In this document: positions 7,950 through 16,787 of the stretch, piece after piece
Layout: each line of letters starts with the position of its first letter
How positions within the stretch are numbered: position 1 is the stretch's first letter
DNA from: Nemertoderma westbladi
Taxonomy: Eukaryota > Xenacoelomorpha > Nemertodermatida > Nemertodermatidae
NCBI GenBank assembly: GCA_032718475.1
Contig: JAUCBJ010005086.1
Span: 1 to 21,008, forward strand
Direction: 5' to 3'
DNA length: 21,008 bases
The notes under the pieces: generated by a model
Told to the model about the DNA's origin: nothing
What the model saw: the letters and a program-made list of their open reading frames with translations, nothing else
Databases searched by the model: none
Made by a program: the position numbers and the translations under genes

Positions 7950-8870
7950 GAGGACAAAGCCAATCCATTTCTTGATGCATCTTTAAATAGTGCTGTTTCC
8001 AGGTTCATATCGAATGGTTTCAGAATAGGTTAAGAAATCATAGTAGCTTTGATATCTTCAAAATTAGCAGTGTGTTCATCAGTCCAACGAAAAGTATTTT
8101 TTGAGCTTAATAATTCCTTCAGTGGTGCCGATGTTGGGGCAATTTTGTCTGAAAACATGTTTAGCTGGTGAATAAGTCCTAGAAAAAAACGTAACTCCTT
8201 TAAGGTTTTTGGAACTGGGAATTCTTTAATTGCTCATAATTTACTTGGGTCACCACGAATCCCCTCACGTCCAATACGAAGGCCCACAAATTCGACTTCC
8301 GGTTGTCCGAATATAAACTTTTCTTTTGATAGAGTTATATGATATTCTCTGCACCGTTCTAGAATAGCCCGAACTGATTCTTTGTGTTCTTCAAATGATA
8401 CAGTGTGAACTAATAGATCGTCGACTATTTTCTCTAGATTCTCTAAACCACTGAACGCTTTGTCTCCCCAATGCAGAACAAGAACACATCCCCAGTAGAA
8501 CTGAGACCCATTGGGGCACGTACAAACATATAGCATCCACAGGGTTGATATAAATGTCGTAAGTGGTTGACTAGACTCATTAAGAGGTAATTGACGGTAT
8601 CCTTTTACTGCGTCTGCTGTAGAGAAAAATTCTGCATTTGGTTTGATGTTGCTTACTATGTCAGCTGGGCATTTAAAAGGGTGTATTGGTCGTTCAACAA
8701 ATTCATTGAGCTTTGTATAGTCTATACAAATCCGGATTCCCCCTCTTGGTTTTTTAATTACTACCATTGGTGCTATCCTTTCTGGAGGAGGTTTTCCTGT
8801 ATTCAGTTCTACTTTCTTAATGATACCAAGCCTTGTCATTTTTGCAAGTTGTTTTTGTTTCAGCCTCCAA
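7950..8870 (-). pseudogene. Gypsy reverse transcriptase, broken
   Basis: The longest open part (8234-8839) holds MTRLGIIKKVELNTGKPPPE, IAPMVVIKKPRGGIRICIDY (the conserved substrate-binding strand), FFSTADAVKGYRQLPL with the first catalytic Asp (residue 76), and KIVDDLLVH with the DD pair (residues 140-141). Between these, the APMGLSSTGD-type palm segment is out of frame: two compensating frameshifts (about 8530 and 8450) replace it with unrelated residues. Downstream of the stop near 8234 comes the thumb/connection (FFLGLIHQLNMFSDKIAPTS, then FRWTDEH), with an in-frame stop and another frame change before RNase H. Confidence 0.8.
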
Positions 8871-9599
8871 ATGTATTGGTATTTTTCGGGAGACTTTCAA
8901 CTTATAAGGTATGGCTCCTGGTTTGAGATGTATTTCCATTGGAGGAATGTTCATGCGCATGAATTTTGAATCATCGAAAACATCCTTAAATTCTTCTATT
9001 AATTCCTTACGAAAAGAGTCAACATCATTTATTGCTTGTACTTGGCTTACTGTTTGCTCTGGAATAGGGAATGATTCTGGTACTATGTTTAAAGATTTAA
9101 ATGTGAACCAAGGTATGATAAAAGTTAAGCCAACCTTTGTGACAACTGCAAGGACTTTTACATCAGTACCATAGTATTGAATATTGAGTGATATAATTCC
9201 ACAAGCTTGAATTAATTGCTTATTAGGGGCGTATATTTTTGGTATTATATCGGTATTTATTTCTGTTTCTAAGCCATTTTTCAAGAGGAGGTCATATGGT
9301 ATAATTGTCGCATCAGCTCCTGTATCTGGCAGAGCATTGCATATGAAACTGTGATTGTTTTGTCCCTTTACCGTGATCCTGATATGGGGTGCGCTCCGAG
9401 CAATCATTTCAAGCGTCGGTGTTTTAGATACATCATGAGATATATGAATTACAGATCCAATAGGATTAATTGTATTTTCTACTTTAGATTCGTGATCAAT
9501 CCATGTATTAATAGTGTTTACAAAGAAATCCTCCCCAATGGTTGAGTATTCTTCGTTGGGTACATATACCTGATGGGCCTGGTTATATATTGCGGTTGG
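8817..9599 (-). pseudogene. Gypsy aspartic protease and RT N-terminus
   Basis: The frame is open from about 9599 without a certain start codon, as expected for a pol domain read through from gag. It includes ICNALPDTGADATIIP, the retropepsin active site (DTGA), a later SLNIQYYGTDVKVLAVV flap/strand region, and the RT entry motif IPPMEIHLKPGAIPYKLKVS. It ends by frameshift around 8845-8870, where the RT continues in another frame. The protease portion itself reads through intact. Confidence 0.8.
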
Positions 9600-10942
9600 T
9601 TAACATTTTTCTGAATAAGTCGATTGTTTGTCGATGATGGATGTTTCGGGATGAATAAACAGACAGATTGGAAGTGACCATATTTATTGCTGGACATCTG
9701 GATCTGTTGATTCAGTGCATCATTCCAACATTTTTACCGCACCAGCAGCAAACTGAGTTTGATCTGCTTGTTGTATTATTCCTATCCTGTATTATTAGAC
9801 TTGTTTGGGTAAATTTTGTTGAACTTTGGAGGGAGGGATTGCAATACTTGCAGTGCTTGAATAGAGTCATCATCTGATAATTTTGAGAGATGTGCCATCA
9901 TGGAATAATGTGCTTGTTCATAATCAATTTCAGTCGTTGAAACCTGCTGAACAGAAGTGGAAATTGGGTTTGATAACGCACTAGTTTTAGTATCTCCTCG
10001 CTCATGAGCAATGCATACGCTCCTAACATGTTTAACTGTTTGTCAACTGAGTTTTGTAGGTTGTAATGCAAACAGCTTCCTTTGAAATTCCATATTATTA
10101 ATTCCGCACATCATGCGGGTGACCAGATGGTTGTCTGCACAAGTGCATCCTGTTTGTGGTTCAGTTAACTCTTGTAAGCTAAGAAAGCGTTCGTAAAAGT
10201 TTTCAAAAGATTCGCCTGCTGTTTGGTGACATCTTTCGTAATCACAACCTCTCCTTGCTAAGCTGGATTTTTCTGTAAAATACTGTTCTATTTCAGTTAA
10301 CATTTGTTCTACTGGTTTTCGTGTGTTAATAGTTATGCCCATAGTAAATCTCAATTTTGTAATCATTTCACTTGATAGACATGCAAATAAATGACAAACC
10401 TGATCTCCTGGTTCCATGTGGCGCATATTGTTAATTCAATAATGGTCAGAAAACTTGTCGTGCCATACCTTGAAAGATTGCAAAGATATTGAAGTACATA
10501 GTTCTTGTGGTTGACTATTCCTGTCAATACGGAAATTCGAACCTGGACGAGGTCGCGTATCTGTGACGTCATGGTTTGCAGTAGAAGAGGTAATAGCATT
10601 TGTTACTCGAGTAGACTCGTGATTCAGACGGGTAACTAGTTTAATTGCTTTTCTGGATGTTAAAATTTTGGTTTGAAAATCGTCGATGCGAAGTGTATGT
10701 GTATCATCTTCAGCTGTGGGCTCAATTTCCTGGACAAGGAGATGAGCATTGAAATATCGCTCTATGGATGCACTGAATTCTTCTACCATGTTCTCCATTT
10801 CTTCGATGTCTTCAACTGTAATATTCTCTATATTTGAGTGGAGATATTCATCGTGGGCTTTGTCAAGTCTTCGCAGTGCTTTTCCACAGTAGCCATAGTG
10901 TGCAGAACGAGAGTTCTTTAATTTATTTAATGTAGAATCCAT
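9600..10942 (-). pseudogene. Gypsy Gag polyprotein with two in-frame stops and a damaged CCHC region
   Basis: Starts MDSTLNKLKNSRSAHYGYCG at 10942. The capsid part contains FKVWHDKFSDHY followed by a single TGA (10436-10438). The same frame resumes with HMEPGDQVCHLFACLSSEM, TKLRFTMGITINTRKP and GESFENFYERFLSLQELTEP, then GINNMEFQRKLFALQPTKLS, the shell found in Mag/C-clade-like Gypsy gags. A second TGA (10043-10045) is again followed by open coding in the same frame (VKHVRSVCIAHERGDTKT). A frameshift near 9790 precedes the nucleocapsid zinc region: CCWCGKNVGMMH, INRSRCPA and, in another frame, GHFQSVCLFIP. Both stops are TGA, one base from TGG, CGA or AGA codons. Confidence 0.8.
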
Positions 10943-11050
10943 TGTGATTATAATAAAACATTCAATGAATTAAATAATGTATAAATAATATTTAATTAAT
11001 TTTAATATAATTAAGTATAATTAAGTAAATTTTTATTGTTTGTTTTATTT

Positions 11051-11164
11051 TCCAATCGCAGCACCATGTTCGGTTCAACATAAATCAATAAAATAATATT
11101 ATTATTTAGGAAAAAATGCTTTGAATATATTTCTCAATAGATAGCTTGACATATATGTGAAACA
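11051..11164 (-). other. Candidate Gypsy LTR (11068-11164), primer-binding site and polypurine tract
   Basis: Directly upstream of gag on the minus strand, sequence ending ...AACCGAACA is followed by TGGTGCTGCGATTGGA (11066-11051), a plausible tRNA primer-binding site starting TGG. About 97 bases further upstream, GGTGGGGGAT (polypurine-like, about 11166-11175) is followed by TGTTTCACATATATG, a possible LTR start with TG. The stretch between holds ATTTATTGA/AATAA-type AT-rich sequence. The LTR would be unusually short and there is no second copy in the window to confirm it. Confidence 0.3.
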
Positions 11165-11325
11165 ATCCCCCACCATTAATTCATATTACTAAAAACCTTC
11201 AGTTGAGTGCACTATACAGAATACAAACATAGAACTAAACACATAGTAATATGTGGCGTTGTTTATGCACACATGTAATGAAGGTCCCCATTAGATATTG
11301 AGTATACATCCTACTGTACATATCC
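11165..11325. other. Spacer between Gypsy and LINE copy B
   Basis: No coding support. It lies between the candidate LTR boundary and the abrupt end of LINE RT homology, and may contain target DNA or a remnant of a neighbouring LTR element, since it carries the purine tract. Confidence 0.35.
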
Positions 11326-12733
11326 CTGATGCGATTTAATAGAATTCTCTTGTATAGCTTTGCAGCAATCGAGATCAATGAGATTCTCCGAAAATAACCA
11401 TAGTGTTAGGTTGCTCTTCTTGGGAACTGGCACCAAATTATTTGTTTTCATTTCTTGCGGGTCTCTTGTTGTTCGGTACATGGCTACTATGATAGGATAA
11501 ATGAGCTTTAAACACTTAGGTATTTTAAAGACCTCAGGGGGAACACGATCTACTCCACTGGCACGATTGGTCTTAATGCTCTTTGCAGCAGCCTGTACTT
11601 CTGCAAAGAAGATATCGCCAATGGCAATATCTGGGAGTACAGACTCAGACACTTTTACTTCTATAAAGTTATCAGGCAATACCCTTCCATTATTGAGGAG
11701 CTTTTCAACGTGGGCCTTCCAACCATTGAGGCGATCGGCTGGTGATTCAGCCTTAACCTTAGTGGTTAGTTGGCTTTTCTACCCAGTAAGCAAGTTGATC
11801 GATTTCCATGCCTGGGATGATTCGTCAGCATCATTGATGGCATCAACCTGTTGGATTATTAGCTCCTGTAGATTAACAGAGTACTGCCTGTTCAGGGACC
11901 TAGATGCAGCCTTAACTGCATTCTTGGCCGCTGTAGTCTGTTTGAGTCAGGACTCTTTCTGCGCCTTTTAGAGGTCATTTCGGCACTTCTGAATTGTGTT
12001 TTCAGTCCAGGGGGCCCTTTTCCTGTTTCGAGGGTATACAGGAACTGTTTTTGCAGCTGCTAGCTTAACTGCTTCTGTGAAGGCAGTATAGCCCTCACAG
12101 TGATCTGCCGACTCAGCAGGAGGAACCTCATACTAGTTGCTAAAGCTGTAGTGTGAAGCTGGATCTCACAATTGGCTGTTGCAACAGAGAGGACTAGTCA
12201 TGCTGTGGCAAGGCAGATTTGCTAGCACACAGACTAAGTCTTACCTTGGCCACAATAAGGCGGTGATCACTGGAGAAGGGTCAAAGTGTAAATGCATTAC
12301 TGTCTTGTATAGAGCTCCTGTATTTCCTATGAAACAGAATATGGTCTATCTGGGACTTGTGACCGCTGGGTCCACTATGAGTCCATAGCTTTCCAGTTCG
12401 CTTCTTGAACTGGGTTCCAGTCGAAAACAATCAATTTCCAGAGATAAAATCCTGAAGATGAACCGGTTAACACTATTGCTATAGACCGATGTAGGTGATT
12501 GATGCAGACTTGCATTAAAGTTTCCCAGAAATGTTAAGAATGCATGCTGATCCACTCCATCAGTAGCTGCTTGTAGATTGTGGTAGAAATTTCCACCTCC
12601 TCTACAGGGGCAACACTAGTTGGAGAGTAGCACACAATCAGAACCACCTTAGGAAACTTCTTAGCCAGTCTTCCAGAACATGAGAAGTGGCAATGGATGA
12701 TGCGGTTAGAGATTTGGTCTATTTTGTCCATTG
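11326..12733 (-). pseudogene. LINE endonuclease plus N-terminal RT, copy B, truncated at both ends
   Basis: Endonuclease (APE type) pieces: NRIIHCHFSCSGRLAKKF, VVLIVCYSPTS, then LTFLGNFNASLHQSP, then GHKSQIDHILFHRKYR in another frame, and SDHRLIVAKVRL (about 12235-12270). In GNFNA the usual GDFNA Asp is Asn, a catalytic loss. The linker 12190-11680 reads in mixed frames as KTVPVYPRNRKRAPW, AWKSINLLTG and LNGWKAHVEKLLNN. The RT start is clean from 11679: FFAEVQAAAKSIKTNRASGV, DRVPPEVFK and NNLVPVPKKSNLTL; then in a shifted frame YFRRISLISIAAKLYKRILL and NRIR, where homology stops abruptly near 11326. It is the same LINE type as copies A and C. Confidence 0.75.
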
Positions 12734-13551
12734 CTGCACGTGCAGTTGTGTGACGGGATCAGAGGATCCCGACCGGTGAATTTGTTACGCGTCGCCGTGC
12801 CGTCAGGGAAAAGATGATAGTTCGTTGTTGTTGCCTTTGATATTGATATAAACGATAATATTGTATATATATTATATATAATACTAAACATAATAGCACA
12901 GTTGTTCAATATGAGATAACAAATAATATGATATAAGTGAGATAATGAGATAACTGAATAGGATACCGGTAACGGTGGTGACGCGGTGACGGTACAAGAA
13001 TGTCACTGGTCCCCACTGTGTGACTGAGATAACTGAAAGGGGCACAAACATTAACCGGTAATATATATTCACCTCTACTCTACTTGTGGCCTTGCTACTT
13101 AGCGGATGCAACTATGGCCAATAACTGTCACTTTTCCTCTCCAAGAGGTTTGACCTATAACCTCTTTTGTATGGCTCTTTGGGGCCGTGTGTTGTCCCCG
13201 TTACTGGGGGTGATACGAGGTTGATTGTAATCAACCTCGTACTCCCCAATATTGCTTAAAACGCCACTTCCCAACTTTATGGGGTTGGTGAGTGGAATTG
13301 AATCCGCTCACTCTCCCCCCCATGCTATCTTCCCGGTGAGAAGATAGCATCACCAATGAGTGCGCTTCAATTCCGCTGGAACCCGATCTATTATCGGGTG
13401 TGGGGTGGAGTCCTCTTTCTCGGAGTCGGCTTTCCAGGCCGCTCCCCCTGGGTATGATATTGATACCCTCTCCTGGTGCAACTTCACCTATGTTGCACCA
13501 AGACATCTGGCGTCTCGGTACGAGACAATTGTGGATTTATCTCACACAATT
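12734..13551. other. Non-coding block densely packed with hairpins and palindromes
   Basis: Perfect or nearly perfect inverted repeats follow one another. CTGCACGTGCAG at 12734-12745; CGGGATC/GATCCCG 12754-12771; 8-bp stem 13143-13166 (AAGAGGTT); 13-bp arms around 2 nt at 13214-13241 (TACGAGGTTGATT). Then CCACT-CCAAC stem 13264-13295; compound stem 13294-13374 (arms GGAATTGAA/TTCAATTCC, then GCTCACTC, enclosing an 11-bp stem ATGCTATCTTC at 13322-13350). Then ACCCGAT stem 13381-13399; GGAG-CGGC stem 13422-13445; GGGTAT stem 13450-13468; 9-bp TGGTGCAAC stem 13474-13500; GTCTCG stem 13512-13526; AATTGTG stem 13527-13551. The stems in 13143-13551 are almost end to end. Small open frames across it have no recognisable domain. 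12790-13140 is AT-rich with GAGATAA repeats and a TATATA palindrome. Function unknown. Confidence 0.65.
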
Positions 13552-13800
13552 TTATCCCCTCTCCACTCTAACTGACTCTAACTCTCGGACCTATTCGTCC
13601 CTCATTCTGCCTCTTACTCCCCCCCCCCCCCCACACTTGAATTGCACTCGCATTCTCTCCACGCCTTTTATACTCAACCCTTGTCTACTTTTAACTCATT
13701 CACTCCTGACGAGCCTTATCCTCCCCTTCTGTGCCGTCGCACTTAAGAAGCGTCAAGTCGTCTAGTGTCTCGTCCTGTCATAGGAAAAGGTTACATGACT
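13552..13800. other. Pyrimidine-rich tract including a run of 14 C
   Basis: The plus strand is strongly C/T-biased, with a C14 homopolymer at 13619-13632. The open frame across it (LTPPPPPH-like) is a by-product of this composition. Similar C/T bias occurs in the BEL/Pao-derived DNA to the right, so this may be decayed LTR-element sequence, but no match can be shown. Confidence 0.5.
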
Positions 13801-14077
13801 ATAGTACTTACTTTGGTTATATTGGTTATATGCTATTCTAATGATTATTACATACGTACATATATATATATATATGTTTATTGACGTATTTTTTCCAATA
13901 AATAATTTTACGGCACAGAATAACTAATGCAAATTGAAATTGAAATTATACAGACCAACCATTTACAAATAAACAATTACGGCAATAAAAAATATCGTCC
14001 AATTATTATGACTTCAAATACAAACAATTTAATCCTAATTAATATAATCTAAACTAATATAATCTTACCTAATTTAA
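13801..14077. other. AT-rich spacer, probable LINE 3' untranslated end
   Basis: Holds a TA microsatellite (about 13861-13875) and AT-rich sequence downstream, on the minus strand, of a LINE C-terminus. No gene seen. Confidence 0.5.
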
Positions 14078-14585
14078 TTAATCCATACTATCTAAAACAC
14101 GCTCTATATACTTACACATTACATACAATTCCTTACTCTGAAAAAATTCCGGTAATGATGAAAAAATAAGATTGGTGTGAAAATAGGGGGTAACACGAAA
14201 TGGTTTGGAAATGGGACAATGAAGGAGAACGTGTGTCTCTGTCTGCACCGATTGGTTATCACAGCGGCACACACGGTTCTCTCTCGGCAGCCTTGACCAC
14301 CTTCCAGTCTCAATTTTCAAATTATGGGACATAACTCTCAATCGAGTAAAATAAATACGTAAGTAATCCGGCACAAAAGGTCTCAGACATGTATATATTG
14401 GATGCGGAACTAAAGCAATGTTAAACTGACTACGGTAGGTTACAAACTTTGTAGCTGACAAAGGTTTAGACATAATTCTACTTCGTATCTCATCCAGTGG
14501 ATTGATGTTATCTGCAAAATGTTGTGCCTCAGTTAGCATTCGGAAACCTGGTGTATTCGCGCTTCGGCATAGACTAATTGCACTT
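14078..14585 (-). pseudogene. C-terminus of a second LINE type (ORF2 tail), truncated
   Basis: The readable part has MLTEAQHFADNINPLDEIRS, LRIYFTRLRVMSHNLKIETG and RWSRLPRENRVCRC, then ETHVLLHCPISKPFR. The block LR-x-x-SH-x-L-x-IE-x-GRW-x-x-x-P-x-x-x-R-x-C-x-C ... E-x-H-x-L-x-x-C is the Cys/His tail found after the RT of several jockey/CR1-like animal LINEs. It probably assists RNA binding or target priming. It differs from the tail at 6828-7210, so a second LINE family is present. The upstream RT is missing; readable sequence stops near 14585 after a one-base frame slip. Confidence 0.65.
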
Positions 14586-14666
14586 TTAATTAAATTTGCA
14601 CTTAGGAGTTCGTATTACTTCACATGTGGTACCTTCCAGGCATCTCCACATCTCCCCCTCTAAGTT

Positions 14667-15600
14667 CTAGTTCGCTCCTCCCGACTTTGGGAACCATCTC
14701 AATTCCTTCCCTCTGTCGTCCTCCTCCCTCAGTCGCTTCCTGGTCGTTGCCACTCCCTTGTTCTTATCCCCTTTAAGGTTCCTGATCCTTGCCGTCACTT
14801 CTCTGCTGATTCCCGTCGTGGACTCCTTGGGCGCTGGTGTTATTAGCTCCTGGTATCGCTTCTCGGACGGCCCCTCCGAATGGCCCTGTTGTTTCCCCCT
14901 AGTGGCGTCCCATAGGATCACCTTCATGGCCCGCGGCGCATGCTCCGCCAAGAAATCTCTAAACTCTCCCCGGTTCTCTGGCGTCCACCTGTCTAAATAC
15001 CTCTGTGTATTTATCACTCCGGCATACGACGCCGCTGTTGACACTTCCTGATAACTAAACGGAAGTCTCTGTTTAATGATTTCCAGGTGGGCCTCCTGGT
15101 TGATATTAAAGAAGCCCCACCGGAATTCCTGGGCCTTCATCTGCTGCCGCGTCATGGTGCCAACATCGGCCCACTCCTCGAAGATCTTAAATTTCTCCTC
15201 GTCGTCCATCCAGTCACACTGGCGTCCGTAGTGCCCCCGGAAGTTGCACTTAGAACACCGGTTGTGCAACCATAGACACGCCCCCATCCTATGACTCGAC
15301 TCGCGTCAGTAGAGGCAACTACTGTCTCCTTCTGGAATCAGTACAAGCAGCTCCTTTCCTGGTGAGTTTGCCTCCCGCAGTAATCGCAGCCGAGTACCAA
15401 TGCCTCACGCCCCACATTGTCTTTCGTCCCAAGCGATCTCCTCGGTCTATGGAGTCGCTGGTAAGCGAACTTCTGGACGTTAGCGTCCCTGTCCATATCT
15501 ATCTCCTCGCCTCGCCTGGGCATCGTCTCTCCGAATACTACCCGTGCCGTGGTGCCATTCCCGGTTGCTCACCCAACCTGATGGTGCTCCCCACGAAATC
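14667..15600 (-). pseudogene. Gag-like C-terminal part with two CCHC zinc knuckles
   Basis: Two C-x2-C-x4-H-x4-C knuckles in neighbouring frames: CDYCGRQTHQERSC (15347-15388) and CSKCNFRGHYGRQC (15216-15257). Such knuckles bind nucleic acid in retroelement Gag/nucleocapsid and LINE ORF1 proteins. The first lies in a frame with ARVVFGETMPRRGEE upstream and stops just after the knuckle (15338). The second follows in another frame and runs on for about 180 residues with FRWGFFNINQEAHLEIIKQR, FRDFLAEHAPRAMKVILWDA and a basic tail (TTRKRLREEDDRGKELRWF) to 14667. That tail is not recognised. A frameshift between the two knuckles breaks what was presumably one protein. GC-rich composition matches the BEL/Pao pol region to the right. 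Confidence 0.6.
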
Positions 15601-15640
15601 CATTGCCGGCTCCTCATGCACTCAGGCCTGCTTGCCGGGT

Positions 15641-16102
15641 CTATCCCAGAAGGCCCTCGCCCCGCTGGCCATCACCACTCTCAACCCAGTCTGTGTCCGA
15701 GTGGCCGATTCTCCCGATGGGCGGCATCTCTCCGAACTCGTCGTCGTCCTCCTCCGGGAGTGGCTCCAAACCCGGTATCCCGGTGGATCCACTGTGTCCT
15801 TTCCCAACTTGTCTCTCGCCCGTGACTCTCCATCCTTCCAGCTTCCCTGGCCTTCTCTCCGCGAAATCGCCCTCAGCGCCCGCTGGTATGGGTGTCATCT
15901 GCAATCCCGATGTCGACTGTTTCAGTGATCCTACCGTCCACCCCAATTCTCGCCCTAGAGACTCGCCCGAACTCCCTGATGTACAGTGTAGATTGTCTAA
16001 GGCCGCCTGTTCCTCAAACCCATAGCCCTCTCCTCTAGCTTCCGCCTCCCTTTCTTCTGCCTCCCTCCTTTCTTGTCTAGCGATTTCTACCAATCGCTTC
16101 AC
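15641..16102 (-). pseudogene. Linker of the exonuclease-Gag protein: coiled coil then acidic low-complexity
   Basis: Continues the exonuclease gene after a frame change at about 16090-16130. It begins with a charged helix (EIARQERREAEEREAEARGE, probable short coiled coil). It then becomes glycine/serine-rich and acidic (LEPLPEEDDDEFGEM), and is frameshifted again before the zinc knuckles. No catalytic domain is recognised. In particular, no clear Y-x3-D motif that would complete the exonuclease site is visible. Confidence 0.45.
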
Positions 16103-16787
16103 AATGGCCCACGTTCTCTACTAGTCCCAACCCGTCTGGTGCCATCATAGCCATGTAGACCATTTGTGTGTCCAGGAGGTTGGGGGTCTCCGGACCGATG
16201 ATCCTCTCCGCATCGTTGCAGATCGCTGATCCCACCTTTATCGTCGACTTCTCTCTTACTAGGCTCTGCACCGCCTTTGGCAACCGGTTTAACGTCGGCC
16301 CGTTCTTCTTTCCATACGTTCCCAGATCGAACAGGAATATATCCCCATTTGGTGCGGCCAAATGTAGGAGTATGGTTCTGGCCAATCCTGTCGACCCTCT
16401 TCTCGAACCTTCCTCGTCTTCCACGGTCCCCTCATCGTCTAGGACCAAGTATCCTCCCCTGCTGACGGACTCTACAAACCTCTTCCAGTCCTTTCTCGGT
16501 GGTTCCTTTGGATACTTCGGTATCCCGAACTTTGCCTCGTCTCCTTTTACCACGTAGTGGAAATGCTCAAAGATCGCGTTGTCTAGCGACGGTGTCCCGT
16601 AGGTCCAGACCAGCCACTGCTCATGCACCTCCCTGAAATGGTCCTGCAGCGCTCGCGCCTTGTGACCCTTCTCCAACCGCTCGTAGTATCCCCTCGTCTT
16701 CTCTTCCAGATGCGTTTCGGTAAAATCCACCAGTATCTCCTTTCCTCCCAACTCCGCCTTTCTCTTTCTAACAAGTTTCTCCGCCAT
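16077..16787 (-). pseudogene. 3'-5' exonuclease domain (RNase D / WRN / EXD2-like DEDD family) in gag position
   Basis: 236 codons from the ATG at 16787. Residues 1-95 are unrecognised and charged. From ~100 the exonuclease pattern appears: DWKRFVESVSRGGYLVLDDE then G (motif I, Asp117-x-Glu119), ARTILLHLAAPNGDIFLFDL (the LLQLA...G...LFDL strands), LPKAVQSLV, then TIKVGSAICNDAERI (motif II, Asp192) and NLLDTQMVYMAM (the vDTQ-x-A segment). These enzymes trim 3' ends of DNA or RNA. The last motif (Y/H-x3-D), expected some 40-70 residues on, is not found; the frame breaks near 16110. The gene follows a possible LTR and precedes CCHC knuckles, so it looks like the first gene of an LTR or LINE element. 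A captured host exonuclease is the alternative. Confidence 0.6.

Larger units (their letters stand above)
7210..11164 (-). mobile_element. Gypsy-type LTR retrotransposon, 5' LTR candidate to integrase zinc domain
   Basis: Order on the minus strand: candidate LTR (11068-11164), candidate primer-binding site (11051-11066), gag (10942 to about 9600), protease and RT (9599-7950), RNase H (7949-7440), integrase zinc domain (to 7219). This is the Ty3/Gypsy order, with integrase after RNase H. The integrase DDE core and 3' LTR are absent, the element being interrupted at about 7210 by a LINE 3' end. Multiple frameshifts and in-frame stops mark it as inactive. Confidence 0.8.

Noticed and set aside
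8591-8926. Plus-strand frame of 111 codons, and other plus-strand frames over the Gypsy and BEL/Pao pol regions
   Set aside because: Direct complements of conserved RT, protease, RNase H and integrase motifs; shadows.
12346-12909. Separate small minus-strand genes of 65-69 codons
   Set aside because: The first two are pieces of one broken LINE endonuclease; the frame at 12706-12909 lies in AT-rich non-coding DNA and has no domain.
13231-13765. Open frames of 71-121 codons on both strands
   Set aside because: They cross the hairpin array and the C14 tract, show no domain or conserved motif, and are explained by composition and inverted repeats.
15362-15928. Long plus-strand open frame (188 codons) and overlapping plus-strand frames up to 16557
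   Set aside because: Pyrimidine-rich translation (Pro/Ser/Leu-heavy) with no domain. It is the complement of the exonuclease-gag region, whose minus-strand frames carry real motifs.
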